Part shown: in pieces, positions 53,193-62,690 of the stretch
Layout of the letters: the number at the start of each line of letters is the position of its first letter
Numbering within the stretch: the first letter of the stretch is position 1
NCBI GenBank assembly: GCA_001898145.1
Contig: MKSR01000006.1
Span: 124,001 to 188,000, forward strand
From: Dyadobacter sp. 50-39
GTDB taxonomy: Bacteria; Bacteroidota; Bacteroidia; Cytophagales; Spirosomataceae
DNA: 64,000 bases
Direction: 5' to 3'
Made by a program: the position numbers and the translations under genes
The notes under the pieces: model-generated
Databases searched by the model: none
What the model was told of the DNA's origin: nothing
What the model saw: only the letters and a program-made list of their open reading frames with translations

Positions 53193-55532
53193 TTACTGAT
53201 ATTTGATCGTCACTTTCTTCAACTTGCCTGTAAATGCAAATGGCGCCTGGTACAGGTCCGAAACGGCGAATTTCTGGTCGCGCCCCACGTCGGTACCGTC
53301 GATCTGGCGCGGGCCCTGGACCTGCGCCTGCGTGGCCGCGAAACTGCGTTCGCCTACCTTTTCATCATTGATGTATACGGTCTCCTTCCCTACCGACTTG
53401 CTTCCTTCCGAGGGTCCGTTGAATTCGTAAACCAGCCTGAAATGCACGCGTCCCGTTGGAACAGCACCGGTAGAAGCGAGATGATAAGCATCCCGCGCCG
53501 TTTTGTGGGCGTAATGCAGTTTCCCATCTTTTAAAAACAAGCTGATCCCGCTTTTCTCCCCTCCTACCGCAAAAAGCACACCCTCTTCCTTGCCGGTAAC
53601 CATGTCGGCCTCGGCATCCACGGTGAACGACCGCCCGTCGTACAGCGGACTGCTTACGCCTACGAGGTTGTCAATACCCGGAAAAAGGATAATCTCGGGC
53701 ATTTTACCGTATACTGTCCGACCCGCAGGCATGTCATGCGCGGTGAAATCTTTGAGCGGGTACACATTGTATTTTTTCGCTTCCTGGTCGAACACGGCCT
53801 GTAACTCTTTCAGCTTTTCGGGATTTTTAGCGGCCAGGTTTGTGCGCTCATTAAAATCCTCATTCAAATTATACAACTCCCACACATCTTTGCTGAAATC
53901 CACCGACTTGCCCGACAGATCGGCCTTGCTGCCCGCATCGAAACCTTCCCACACCGAATGCCCCTTAGATGCCTTCCAGCCATCCTTGTAAATCGATAAT
54001 GCCCCTGCGATTTCGTAATACTGCACCGTGTGCCGGGACGACGCTTTGGGCTGGTCAATTGCATAGGCAAGGCTGGTACCTTCAAACGGCTCCTGCTTAT
54101 AACCGTTGATCACCTTCGGCGCCTCGGCTCGGGCCAATTCGAGGGTAGTCGGCAAAATATCGTTCACATGTCCGTACTGGTTGCGGATGCCGCCTTTCTC
54201 CCGGATGCCTTTGGGATAATGCAAAATCATCGGGTTGCGTGTACCACCTTCGGTGTTGGCGTCGCCCTTCCAGTAGCGGAACGGCGTATTTGCTGCGGCA
54301 GCCCAGCCTATCGGGTAGTCGGTGCTCGACTCGTCGGTACCGATCAGGTCGCGGGCATTCAGGATGGCGTCGATGCGCGCTTCGCCCTGCAACCGGTTGA
54401 TTTGCGGATTGATGGTACCATGCTGGGTACCGCCCTTGCTGGCGCCATTATCGCCCAAAATCACAGCGATGACCGTATTATCCAACTGGTCGATCTGTTC
54501 GAGGTAATTCACAATGCGGCCGATTTCGTAGTCGGTGTAGGTGTAAAATGCCGCATATACCTCCATGAAATGCGCGTACGCCTTCTTCTCTTTGTCGGAA
54601 AGGGCGTCCCACTCCTTCACCCCGGGATTACGCTCGGGCAATACGGCATTCTGCGGAATGATGCCCAGTTTCTTCTGCTTTTCGATCACGATCTCCCGGT
54701 ATTTGTCCCAGCCCATGTCGAACTTGCCCTTGTATTGGTCAATCCACTCTTTCGCAACCTGGTGCGGCGAATGCGTGGCGCCGGTGGCGAGGTAGAGAAA
54801 GAATGGCTTCTCCGCATCCACCGATTTCTGGTTGGCAATGTATTTGATCGCCTTGTCGGCCAGGAGTTCGTTCAAATGCCTGGAATTGGGTTCGATGTCG
54901 AGCTTCGTCACGTCCTCCCAAAGCTCGGGGTGCCACTGATCGGTAGCGCCGGGCAGGAAGCCATAGTAATGGTCGAACCCGCGTCCGGTCGGCCAGCGAT
55001 TGAACGGTCCGGCCTGCGAGTTTTCCGTAACCGGCGTCAGGTGCCATTTGCCCAATGCAAAAGTGGCGTAACCATTCTCGCGCAGCACCTCGGCGGCGGT
55101 AGCTTTCTCAAATGGAATGTAGGTGTCATATCCCGGAAAATCAACGGCAGCGGGCGTGAGCAAACCCACGTGCGCCGAATGATGGTTCCTGCCCGTGAGC
55201 AGGGCCGCGCGGGTGGGCGAGCAAATGGCCGTCGTGTGGAAATTGGTAAACCGCAGGCCATTGTTGGCAAGCTTCTCAATATTCGGGGTTTCTACAAGTC
55301 CTCCGAATGCCGTGGTCGCACCAAAGCCGGCGTCGTCGATCAGTATCCAAACCACATTCGGTGCGCCTTTCGCGGCTTTTTTATTGTATTCGATATGGAA
55401 CGGGGTCGATTCCTGCAATGTCTTCCCGGCCTTTCCGTTCCAGGGCTGCTGCGGACTATGCTGCGCCATGAGCGACTGAACGGCCAGACTGCCAGCCAGC
55501 ACAATCGCGCTGATTTTGAACAAGTTTTTCAT
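53193..55532 (-). CDS. Large arylsulfatase with C-terminal jelly-roll domain
   Basis: 779 aa from the ATG at 55530-55532 (MKNLFKISAI), signal peptide ending SLMAQH. Metal site ILIDDAGFG, formylglycine site C104-S-P-T-R108 (CxPTR, an accepted variant), KWHLTP, and IAVILGDNGAS. About 200 residues beyond the sulfatase core (from RSFTVDAEADMVTGKEEGVLFAVGG) look like a LamG/ConA-type beta-sandwich that may bind glycan. This long type resembles the large AtsA-like arylsulfatases. Confidence 0.9.
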   Translation of the reverse strand: MKNLFKISAIVLAGSLAVQSLMAQHSPQQPWNGKAGKTLQESTPFHIEYNKKAAKGAPNVVWILIDDAGFGATTAFGGLVETPNIEKLANNGLRFTNFHTTAICSPTRAALLTGRNHHSAHVGLLTPAAVDFPGYDTYIPFEKATAAEVLRENGYATFALGKWHLTPVTENSQAGPFNRWPTGRGFDHYYGFLPGATDQWHPELWEDVTKLDIEPNSRHLNELLADKAIKYIANQKSVDAEKPFFLYLATGATHSPHQVAKEWIDQYKGKFDMGWDKYREIVIEKQKKLGIIPQNAVLPERNPGVKEWDALSDKEKKAYAHFMEVYAAFYTYTDYEIGRIVNYLEQIDQLDNTVIAVILGDNGASKGGTQHGTINPQINRLQGEARIDAILNARDLIGTDESSTDYPIGWAAAANTPFRYWKGDANTEGGTRNPMILHYPKGIREKGGIRNQYGHVNDILPTTLELARAEAPKVINGYKQEPFEGTSLAYAIDQPKASSRHTVQYYEIAGALSIYKDGWKASKGHSVWEGFDAGSKADLSGKSVDFSKDVWELYNLNEDFNERTNLAAKNPEKLKELQAVFDQEAKKYNVYPLKDFTAHDMPAGRTVYGKMPEIILFPGIDNLVGVSSPLYDGRSFTVDAEADMVTGKEEGVLFAVGGEKSGISLFLKDGKLHYAHKTARDAYHLASTGAVPTGRVHFRLVYEFNGPSEGSKSVGKETVYINDEKVGERSFAATQAQVQGPRQIDGTDVGRDQKFAVSDLYQAPFAFTGKLKKVTIKYQ

Positions 55533-55557
55533 TTCAGTTTGGGTGTTAAAAAAATGA

Positions 55558-57018
55558 CTATTCTTCCGCAGCGGCTGCTGGCGCACTACCTGGTTTTACT
55601 TTTGTACCATATTCCGGGTTCAACTTCGTCGGGATCGGCGCATGGGTTTGCAGCTTCCACGCTTCGAGCTTCTCCGTCAGCTCCTTCGTTTTGGCAGGGT
55701 TGGATTTGGACAGGTCTTTCGTTTCACCAATGTCTGTCCGGATATTGTACAGCTCCACGTGCCCGTCTTCATAAAACTGGTGCAGCTTGAAATCCCCCGA
55801 ACGAATCGTGCTCACAGGCCGGGTGCGGAATGTGTCCTTGTTGCGGTTATCACCTTTGTAAGCTTCGAGGTAAGCGGGAAAATGCCAGAAGATATCCCTT
55901 TGCGACAGTGGTTTTTGGAGCAAAAGCGGCACAAAACTCCGGCCGTCTACCTCCGTGTTCAGCGGCTTCCGGATGTTCGCTGCTTCCAGCAAAGTAGGGT
56001 AAAAATCCACCCCGATCACCGGAGCGTCGGTTTGCGAGCCGGCGCGGGTCTTGCCCGGCCATTTCACGATCAGCGGCACACGCACGCCGCCTTCATACAG
56101 CATGCCCTTCGAGCCCCGCAATGGATGCTGGGCTGTCACCGCGCCCATTCCGCCATTGTCGGAAAAGAACACGACCAGCGTATTTTCGGCCAGTTTCAAC
56201 TCATCCAACTGCTGCAATACCCGGCCGATCCCCTCGTCGGCGCTCTGGATCATGGCCGCGTAAACAGGGTTGTGGTGGTAAGCGTCGCCTTTTTTGGATT
56301 TGTATTTTGAAATAATTTCCCCTTTGGCCTCGATCGGCGTATGCACGGCGAAGTACGAGAGGTACAGAAAAAAGGGTTTCTGCCGGTTGTTATCGAGGAA
56401 TTTCAGTGCCTCGTCGGTCAGCCGGTCGGTCAGGTACTCGCCTTCCTGCCCGGTGGTAACGCCCTCGTGCGGCGAGGTTTTGCCTTCTTTGTTATAAGGA
56501 TAAAAATAGGCGCTCGTGCCGCCCGTACCGCCAATCACATGCCCGAAGCCCTGCGCGTGTGCATCGGCTCCCTTGCCCTTCCCGCCCAGCTGCCATTTTC
56601 CGATCAGGCCCGTGCTGTAACCGGCGTTTTTCAGTTCTTCGGCAATGGTGGTAAATGCAGGATTGAGCACAGTATTGTTCTCGATCGGGATCAGTCTGCG
56701 ATCCGCAGAGTTGCCGCGATCCGCATTACCGACGGTATAAATGCCGTGGCGCGGCGTGTATTTGCCGGTCATCAGCGAAGCGCGGCTCGGCGCGCAGTTC
56801 GGCCCGACGGAATAGGCCTGCGAAAACCACATGCCCTCTTTGCGGAGCCGGTCGATGTTCGGTGTTTCGTAGTATTTACTGCCTTGCGAACTCATGTCCG
56901 TCCAGCCCCAGTCGTCGACCAGGATGAAGAGGATATTGGGCTTGTCGGCCTGCTGCGCGAATGCATAGGCTGGCAGCAAGCTCAGCAATGCGGCGATTGT
57001 AAGAATGGTTTTGTGCAT
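55558..57018 (-). CDS. Arylsulfatase-like sulfatase
   Basis: 486 aa, signal peptide ending YAFAQQ. Metal site FILVDDWGWTDM, formylglycine site C75-A-P-S-R79 (NCAPSRASLMTGKY), KWQLGGKG, and VVFFSDNGGMG. First sulfatase after susD, 22 nt downstream of it. The low-complexity C-terminus (SAPAAAAEE) is not part of the fold. Confidence 0.92.
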   Translation of the reverse strand: MHKTILTIAALLSLLPAYAFAQQADKPNILFILVDDWGWTDMSSQGSKYYETPNIDRLRKEGMWFSQAYSVGPNCAPSRASLMTGKYTPRHGIYTVGNADRGNSADRRLIPIENNTVLNPAFTTIAEELKNAGYSTGLIGKWQLGGKGKGADAHAQGFGHVIGGTGGTSAYFYPYNKEGKTSPHEGVTTGQEGEYLTDRLTDEALKFLDNNRQKPFFLYLSYFAVHTPIEAKGEIISKYKSKKGDAYHHNPVYAAMIQSADEGIGRVLQQLDELKLAENTLVVFFSDNGGMGAVTAQHPLRGSKGMLYEGGVRVPLIVKWPGKTRAGSQTDAPVIGVDFYPTLLEAANIRKPLNTEVDGRSFVPLLLQKPLSQRDIFWHFPAYLEAYKGDNRNKDTFRTRPVSTIRSGDFKLHQFYEDGHVELYNIRTDIGETKDLSKSNPAKTKELTEKLEAWKLQTHAPIPTKLNPEYGTKVKPGSAPAAAAEE

Positions 57019-57040
57019 TGTTTCAGATCATTTAAAAACC

Positions 57041-58468
57041 TCACTCCCAGCCCGGATTCTGCACCAATTTGGGGTTCAAATCCATTTCCCGCTGCGGGAT
57101 CGGGTGCAGGTAGTGCTTCTCGGCGGCGTTGGTTTTGCCGGCAGCGTGCAATGCAGTGACCATCCTTTTGGTACGCACCAGGTCGAACCAGCGCTGGAAT
57201 TCGAACATCAGTTCCAGACGGCGTTCCAGGTAAATAGCCTCTCGGAACTGGTCCTTGGTCAAACCGGCCAACGCATCCAGCCCGGCACGTTTGCGGACGC
57301 GGTTGACAGCGGCGAGCGCATCGGCCGTCGGGCCGCTGGCTTCGTTCACGGCCTCGGCATAAATCAGCAGGATTTCCGCAAAACGGATCACTGGAATATT
57401 CTTCGCCGATTCGGTAGGATTCACGATCTGCGCCGGGTCGAAATATTTAAAAAAACGGGGCGGAAAGGTGATTTCCTTACCAGTAGTAGGGCTCACGAGC
57501 GAGGTAAAAAAGGTAACCTCCCGGCGCTTGTCCTTCTCGCTGAACAACTTGTACACATCGGCCTGGGGCTCATCCGTACCCGCAGAAGCCACACCCGGAA
57601 TTCCTACCGGCGTCGCCGACGAGGCGAGACGGTTCCCCTGCCCGTTCACATTGGATTTACACTGCGCCGAGAAAATGTGCTCTTTACCGTTCTTGGTAGC
57701 AACATTGAACACATCTGCGAAATTCTCGAACAAATCGTAACCATACGGCCCATTGATCACTTCGAGGCTCTTGGAAGCGGCCTTGTCCCACTCCTGGCGT
57801 GTGAGGTACACCTTCGCTAGGATGGATTTGGCGGCACCTCCCGTCGCCCGACCCGCATTCGCGCCCGTGAAGGAATTAGGCAGTGCTTCTGCGTCGGTCA
57901 GGTCCCGGATAATCTGCTTGTACACCTCTTCCTTCGGCGCACGCGCCACCTGGATGGCCTCATTGTTCAGCGACCCGTTTTCTTCCAGGATCAGCGGCAC
58001 GTCTCCCCAGAGCCGCACCATGTTGAAGTACGTCAGCGCACGCAGGAACTTTGCTTCATTCACGAGCCGGGTACGCAGGGCAGCGTCCATTTCAATGCCT
58101 GGAATACGCGCAATGGCGATATTGGCGCGGTTAATGGCCACATAGCTCTCGCGCCACAACTCGTCCACACGGTCGTTGGTAGTCGAATGCGCCAGTACGG
58201 AAATCGTGCGCACATCGGCATTCGTCACCCGCAGGCCCGCAATCGCATCGTCGGACATGATTTCGAATGCGAGGTGGAAAAGCCGGTTGTACATTGTGAG
58301 CCCGCCGTTGTTCAATGCGGCATTGTATACGGCCGTAACGGCTGCCAGCGCATCGCTTTCGGTTTTGTAAAACTGTTCGGTGGTAATGAGGGAGGCGGGA
58401 TCTTCATTCAGGTCCGTGCAGGCCGTGAAGCTGAAAATGCCCAGGATCAAGAAAAATAGCTTTTTCAT
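57041..58468 (-). CDS. SusD/RagB-family glycan-binding lipoprotein
   Basis: 475 aa, lipoprotein signal FSFTACTD (Cys18). TPR-like helices with the SusD pattern LRALTYFNMVRLWGDVPLI (about 135) and the C-terminal RRLELMFEFQRWFDLVRTKRM. Pairs with the SusC-like porin to bind glycan at the cell surface. Together with the linked sulfatases this marks a sulfated-polysaccharide system. Confidence 0.95.
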   Translation of the reverse strand: MKKLFFLILGIFSFTACTDLNEDPASLITTEQFYKTESDALAAVTAVYNAALNNGGLTMYNRLFHLAFEIMSDDAIAGLRVTNADVRTISVLAHSTTNDRVDELWRESYVAINRANIAIARIPGIEMDAALRTRLVNEAKFLRALTYFNMVRLWGDVPLILEENGSLNNEAIQVARAPKEEVYKQIIRDLTDAEALPNSFTGANAGRATGGAAKSILAKVYLTRQEWDKAASKSLEVINGPYGYDLFENFADVFNVATKNGKEHIFSAQCKSNVNGQGNRLASSATPVGIPGVASAGTDEPQADVYKLFSEKDKRREVTFFTSLVSPTTGKEITFPPRFFKYFDPAQIVNPTESAKNIPVIRFAEILLIYAEAVNEASGPTADALAAVNRVRKRAGLDALAGLTKDQFREAIYLERRLELMFEFQRWFDLVRTKRMVTALHAAGKTNAAEKHYLHPIPQREMDLNPKLVQNPGWE

Positions 58469-58548
58469 ATGTTGTCAATTGTGGTCATGAATTGCCATGT
58501 GTTCGTCAGCCCGACTACCCACAGCAAAGCCTGACTTTTCGAATTTGC

Positions 58549-61500
58549 TTAAAATGAGATACTTAAACCACCCAGAAACGACTTACTGCCGGGGTACACG
58601 CTGTAATCGATCCCCTGGGCGAGCGTGCTCTGTTCATTGCGGCTTACCTCGGGATCAAAGCCGGTGTACCTGGTGAAAGTGAGCAGGTTGGCGGCGGACA
58701 CATATACTTTGATCTGGCTGGCGCGGATTTTCGAAGCCAGCGCTTTCGGCAGGTTGTAACCCAGCGTCACGTTTTTCAGGCGTAGGAACGACGCATCTTC
58801 TACATACCGGCTCGTGTTCACCGGCGCCGGATCTTCAAATGCCCGTTGGATGACGTTAGTCGGGTTGGACGGCGTCCAGCGTTCCAACGCGGTTACCGAT
58901 GCATTCTGCTGGCCGGTGAGGAGTTCGAGCTGCTGTTTGTTCTGGTTGAAGAGCTTGTTTCCGTAGGTGCCCTGGAAGAAAAAGCTCAGGTCGAAATTGA
59001 GATAGGACAAGGTGTTGGTAATGCCTCCCTGAAATTTCGGCTGGGCATTTCCGATAATCATGCGGTCGTCTGCCTGGGTGATTTTACCATCTCCGTTGAT
59101 ATCCACATAGCGGCGGTCGCCGGGCTTGGTGGTAGCAGGGTTAATGGTCGGCAGGTTCGCAATGTCGTCGCCGGTCTGGAAAAGGCCATTGGTTTTATAC
59201 CCATAAAATGATCCCAATGGCTGCCCTACCTGCGCAATGTTGGCCCCTGAAATGATGTAGTTGGCACCGTCACCGAGTGTCAGCACTTTATTGCGGTTTA
59301 TGGAAAACACAAAATTGGTATTCCAGGTAAATGCGCCGGTGAAATTTTCTGTATTAATGCCGAGTTCAATGCCTTTGTTCTCAACCGAGCCATAGTTCTG
59401 CAACGCGGTCGACTGCCCGGTGGTGTAAGGGATCGGCACGTTCAGCAACAGGTTCGTCGTCTTTTTGTAGTACGCATCGAACACCAGGTTAATGCGGTTT
59501 TTGTAAAGCGAAAGGTCGATACCGGCATCATATTGGGCAGTGGTTTCCCAGCCGAGTTCGGGGTTAGCAATGCGGTTGGGCGCAAAACCTATGTAGGTTT
59601 GGCCACCGAAGAAATAAGTATTGGAATTCAAAGTCGCCAGCGAAAGGTACTGCCCGATTTCCTGGTTGCCCGTCACACCTGCGCTCAGGCGCAGTTTGAG
59701 GTTACTGATATGCTTGTAGTTAGCCAAAAAATCCTCCCTCGAAATATTCCAAGCAAATGCGGCGGAGGGGAAATATCCCCATTTCTTGTCTTCGCCAAAC
59801 CGGGAGGAACCGTCGGCGCGGCCGCTCACAGTAAAAATGTACTTCTGGTCGATGGAGTAGTTGATCCGCCCCAGCCAGGAGTTCAGTGCCCAGGCCGACG
59901 AACCCGACGAAGGCTGGCTGTATACCGACCCGCTGCCCAGATCATTGTATTCCAACTGATCGGTCACAAACGCTTCGGACGCAGCAATGGCACTCTCCGT
60001 TTCGAATGCCTGCTGCGTGTACCCGACGACAACGTTGAGCGAATGCGTTTGGTTAAATGTTTTGGAATAGCTTAATGTATTTTCATTCAGCCAGGTAGAC
60101 GAAAACTTGCTACCTACCGACGCTTTGCCGGTGGGATTGGAGTTCGCACCCTGGTATAGGTCCGACGGCACATAGCGGTTCTGCTTGTTGTTGATCACAT
60201 CCGTGCCGAACGACACTTTTCCCACCAGTCCGTCCAGAAAAGTATATTCACCAAACACATTACCCAGCACGCGGTAAGTCTTGGTTTGGTTTACTTCTTT
60301 TTCCAACGTGGCGATGGGATTACCGAGCGGCGTTTCGAACTCGCTCTGGTAGGTATATTTTCCGGTAGCGTCGTACACATTAACGGCCGGAGGCATGGCG
60401 AGCAATGCGTTCACAACGCCGTTGTTGGCCACCTGTGCCGTGATTTTACTGGCCGTCAGGTTCACACCAACCTTGAATTTGGCAGAAAAATCACGGTCGA
60501 GGTTGATACGGCCGGAGTAGCGCTCGAAGTCGGTGTTGCGCAGTACGCCGTTCTGTTTGAAATAGTTACCCGAAATCGAGTAACGCGTGCGATCGTCACC
60601 GCCGGTGAGCGACAGCTGATGGTTCTGGATGGGTGCCGAGCGGAAAGCTTCGCCCTGCCAGTCGGTACCGTCGCCCAATGCGTCGATCTGTGCCTGGGTG
60701 TAGTAAGGTGCTTTTCCGGAATTCACGCGGGCGTCGTTTTTCAGCAATGCCCAATCGCGTGCGCTGGTAAGAACATCCACTTTTTTCAATACCTTCTGGG
60801 TACCGTAGTAAGCGTCGTAGGTCAGTGTATTCTGCCCGGCCTTCCCTTTTTTGGTCGTAATAATCACTACCCCATTGGCACCGCGAGAGCCGTAAATGGC
60901 TGTGGCAGAAGCATCTTTCAACACTTCTATGGATTCGATATCGCTCGGGTTGAGGCTGGACAATGCATTGATGCTCGGCCCGGCGGTCACACCGGCGCTG
61001 GCGTCGGCATTGCTGTTGTACACCGGAAAGCCATCGATCACATACAGCGGCTCGTTACCGCCCGTGATGGAATTGCCCCCGCGTATGCGTATGCTCACGG
61101 CCGCACCCGGCTGCCCCGATGTTTGCGTCACCTGCACGCCCGCGGCGGCTCCCTGCAAGGCGCGATCGAACGAGCTGATGGGCTGTTTCAGAGCCAGTTG
61201 CGGCACCGATGACACCGACCCGGTAATGTCGCCTTTTTTCTGGGTACCATAGCCGATCACCACCACCTCGTCGAGCACGTTGGCGGTTTTCAGCACTATT
61301 TCCGCGGCTTCGCCGGTCAGTTCGTAAATATCGATTTCCTGCTGCTGGTAGCCGGTCAGGTTCACTTGCAATGTGAATGGGAAGTCGTCGGGTGCAGGGA
61401 TGGAAAATTTGCCGTCGAGGTCAGTGGCGGCATAGCGCGAAGTGCCCTTCAACACCACGGTCGCACCGGGTATCGTTTGCCCGGAAGCGTCTTTCACGAC

Positions 61501-61578
61501 CCCGGAGACGGTTTCCTGGGCATAGGAATGACTTAAAAAGCCTGTCAGGAACAGGACCACGTAAAGGTACCTTCTCAT
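58549..61578 (-). CDS. SusC/RagA-family TonB-dependent glycan transporter
   Basis: 1009 aa. Signal peptide ending SHSYAQE, an N-terminal CarboxypepD_reg-like domain (about 22-95, SGVVKDASGQTIPGATVVLKG), the DEVVVIGYGTQKKGDITGSV lead into the plug, then a 22-strand barrel ending SKSFLGGLSISF. Energised by TonB-ExbBD from elsewhere. No STN domain or anti-sigma partner is seen, so control is not through an ECF sigma pair in this window. First gene of the long operon. Confidence 0.95.
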   Translation of the reverse strand: MRRYLYVVLFLTGFLSHSYAQETVSGVVKDASGQTIPGATVVLKGTSRYAATDLDGKFSIPAPDDFPFTLQVNLTGYQQQEIDIYELTGEAAEIVLKTANVLDEVVVIGYGTQKKGDITGSVSSVPQLALKQPISSFDRALQGAAAGVQVTQTSGQPGAAVSIRIRGGNSITGGNEPLYVIDGFPVYNSNADASAGVTAGPSINALSSLNPSDIESIEVLKDASATAIYGSRGANGVVIITTKKGKAGQNTLTYDAYYGTQKVLKKVDVLTSARDWALLKNDARVNSGKAPYYTQAQIDALGDGTDWQGEAFRSAPIQNHQLSLTGGDDRTRYSISGNYFKQNGVLRNTDFERYSGRINLDRDFSAKFKVGVNLTASKITAQVANNGVVNALLAMPPAVNVYDATGKYTYQSEFETPLGNPIATLEKEVNQTKTYRVLGNVFGEYTFLDGLVGKVSFGTDVINNKQNRYVPSDLYQGANSNPTGKASVGSKFSSTWLNENTLSYSKTFNQTHSLNVVVGYTQQAFETESAIAASEAFVTDQLEYNDLGSGSVYSQPSSGSSAWALNSWLGRINYSIDQKYIFTVSGRADGSSRFGEDKKWGYFPSAAFAWNISREDFLANYKHISNLKLRLSAGVTGNQEIGQYLSLATLNSNTYFFGGQTYIGFAPNRIANPELGWETTAQYDAGIDLSLYKNRINLVFDAYYKKTTNLLLNVPIPYTTGQSTALQNYGSVENKGIELGINTENFTGAFTWNTNFVFSINRNKVLTLGDGANYIISGANIAQVGQPLGSFYGYKTNGLFQTGDDIANLPTINPATTKPGDRRYVDINGDGKITQADDRMIIGNAQPKFQGGITNTLSYLNFDLSFFFQGTYGNKLFNQNKQQLELLTGQQNASVTALERWTPSNPTNVIQRAFEDPAPVNTSRYVEDASFLRLKNVTLGYNLPKALASKIRASQIKVYVSAANLLTFTRYTGFDPEVSRNEQSTLAQGIDYSVYPGSKSFLGGLSISF

Positions 61579-61879
61579 TAGTTAGTAGTAAGCGGGTTTG
61601 GTAAATGTTAAGTAAAACGGGTTTAACTGAACTTTGGAAAAATGATTATGATATGGATACGTCCTTAGCCAACGACTACCGGAATGGCAGCACGCAGCAA
61701 GTGAGCGTTAACGTTAATTCATATACGCAATGCAGCGCATACGCGAAACCCGCCCCTGTGTTTAAAGCAATACAGGCATTTGCAGATGTACCGTCTTGGA
61801 AATGGTGGTTATTTCCGGTCGACAGGGTTTCAATAAAATAGTTACTCTATAAATTCGGTAGGCAAAGTAAATTTATCAA
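61579..61879. other. Leader region of the susC operon
   Basis: About 300 nt without a gene. It includes a perfect 10-bp palindrome TTAACGTTAA at 61708-61717, a possible regulator site, 130 nt upstream of the susC-like ATG. I do not find a clear -33/-7 pair. Confidence 0.45.
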
Positions 61880-61915
61880 TCCCAATAATCCAAGGATCTT
61901 CCTCGATTATTGGGA
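61880..61915 (-). terminator. Terminator after the ConA-like gene
   Basis: TCCCAATAATC (61880-61890) and GATTATTGGGA (61905-61915) are perfect 11-bp arms with a 14-nt loop, 35 nt past the stop of the gene at 61950. The following T-run is weak on the minus strand and better on the plus strand. Confidence 0.6.
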
Positions 61916-61949
61916 TATTTTAAGCGTGAAATGCTGTCAGGAAATTGGG

Positions 61950-62630
61950 TTAATCCGCTTTGGTCACTTTAACTTCCGAAAAATGCCCGAGCGTGCCGGG
62001 TCCTATCCATAGGCCAATGCTCCCGCGCAGGTCTTTCCCCTGTTTGAGGTCGTTCACGATTAAGGTCGGCTGCGAAGCGCCATTGACATAGAATTTCGCC
62101 GTCTGGTCCTTCACTTCGATCTTCACCCTGGTCCATTCGGCGGGCTGCATATCCGCATATGCCTCGTATTTTTCAGGCGTTTCTTTCCGCAGCTTCTCCC
62201 ACGGGAACCCGGGCATGGACACGTACTGCGTGGAATGGTTACGGCGTACCTGGTCATCGGCGCGGCCATTGGTGGGGCGGATGTAGAACAACTCCATTTT
62301 GGAAGTGTCGGCCGCCACCCGGAAAGCTATCCCGACAAACCCGCGGGCGCCTTCCCCGGAATTCGCTTTGGGCTGGCCCGAAATGGTCGCTTCTATCGTT
62401 CCATTATGAAAATCGACGCCTTTCAACACTGCAACAGTCTTCTCATTCACAGCTACTTGTGCCATTTCTACGGCGACAGCCGGTTTGCCTTTATAATCGG
62501 CGGCGACGGCAGTTACCTGATAAGGCGTAAGTGACGCGGGTTTAAGGTCGATCGCCTGCGCATTGGCAGACGCAGCGAATATGGACAATGCAAATGCCAG
62601 TCCCAGGGCAGTGGTTGTGATTTTCTTCAT
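61950..62630 (-). CDS. Secreted ConA-like (DUF1080-type) protein
   Basis: 226 aa from the ATG at 62628-62630 (MKKITTTALG), signal peptide ending ASANAQA. A beta-sandwich pattern follows: DFHNGTIEATISGQ, GFVGIAFRVAADTSKMELFYIRP, WTRVKIEVKDQTAKFYVNGAS and GSIGLWIGPGTLGHFSEVKV, as in laminin-G/3-keto-disaccharide-hydrolase-like (DUF1080) proteins. Possibly binds or cuts glycans; no catalytic pair is certain. It lies between the decayed sulfatase and the susCD operon. Confidence 0.8.
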   Translation of the reverse strand: MKKITTTALGLAFALSIFAASANAQAIDLKPASLTPYQVTAVAADYKGKPAVAVEMAQVAVNEKTVAVLKGVDFHNGTIEATISGQPKANSGEGARGFVGIAFRVAADTSKMELFYIRPTNGRADDQVRRNHSTQYVSMPGFPWEKLRKETPEKYEAYADMQPAEWTRVKIEVKDQTAKFYVNGASQPTLIVNDLKQGKDLRGSIGLWIGPGTLGHFSEVKVTKAD

Positions 62631-62690
62631 GGCTTGTTTTAAGGTAAAAAGGTAATGGTTAGCAAAATACGAAACCATTCCACAAACTAC

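Noticed and set aside
54030-55790. 586-codon plus-strand frame
   Set aside because: Shadow of the large arylsulfatase on the minus strand; low-complexity Arg/Gly/Val text without motifs.
61605-61841. 78-codon plus-strand frame in the susC leader
   Set aside because: It opens on a non-ATG codon and has no recognisable features; more likely leader DNA.
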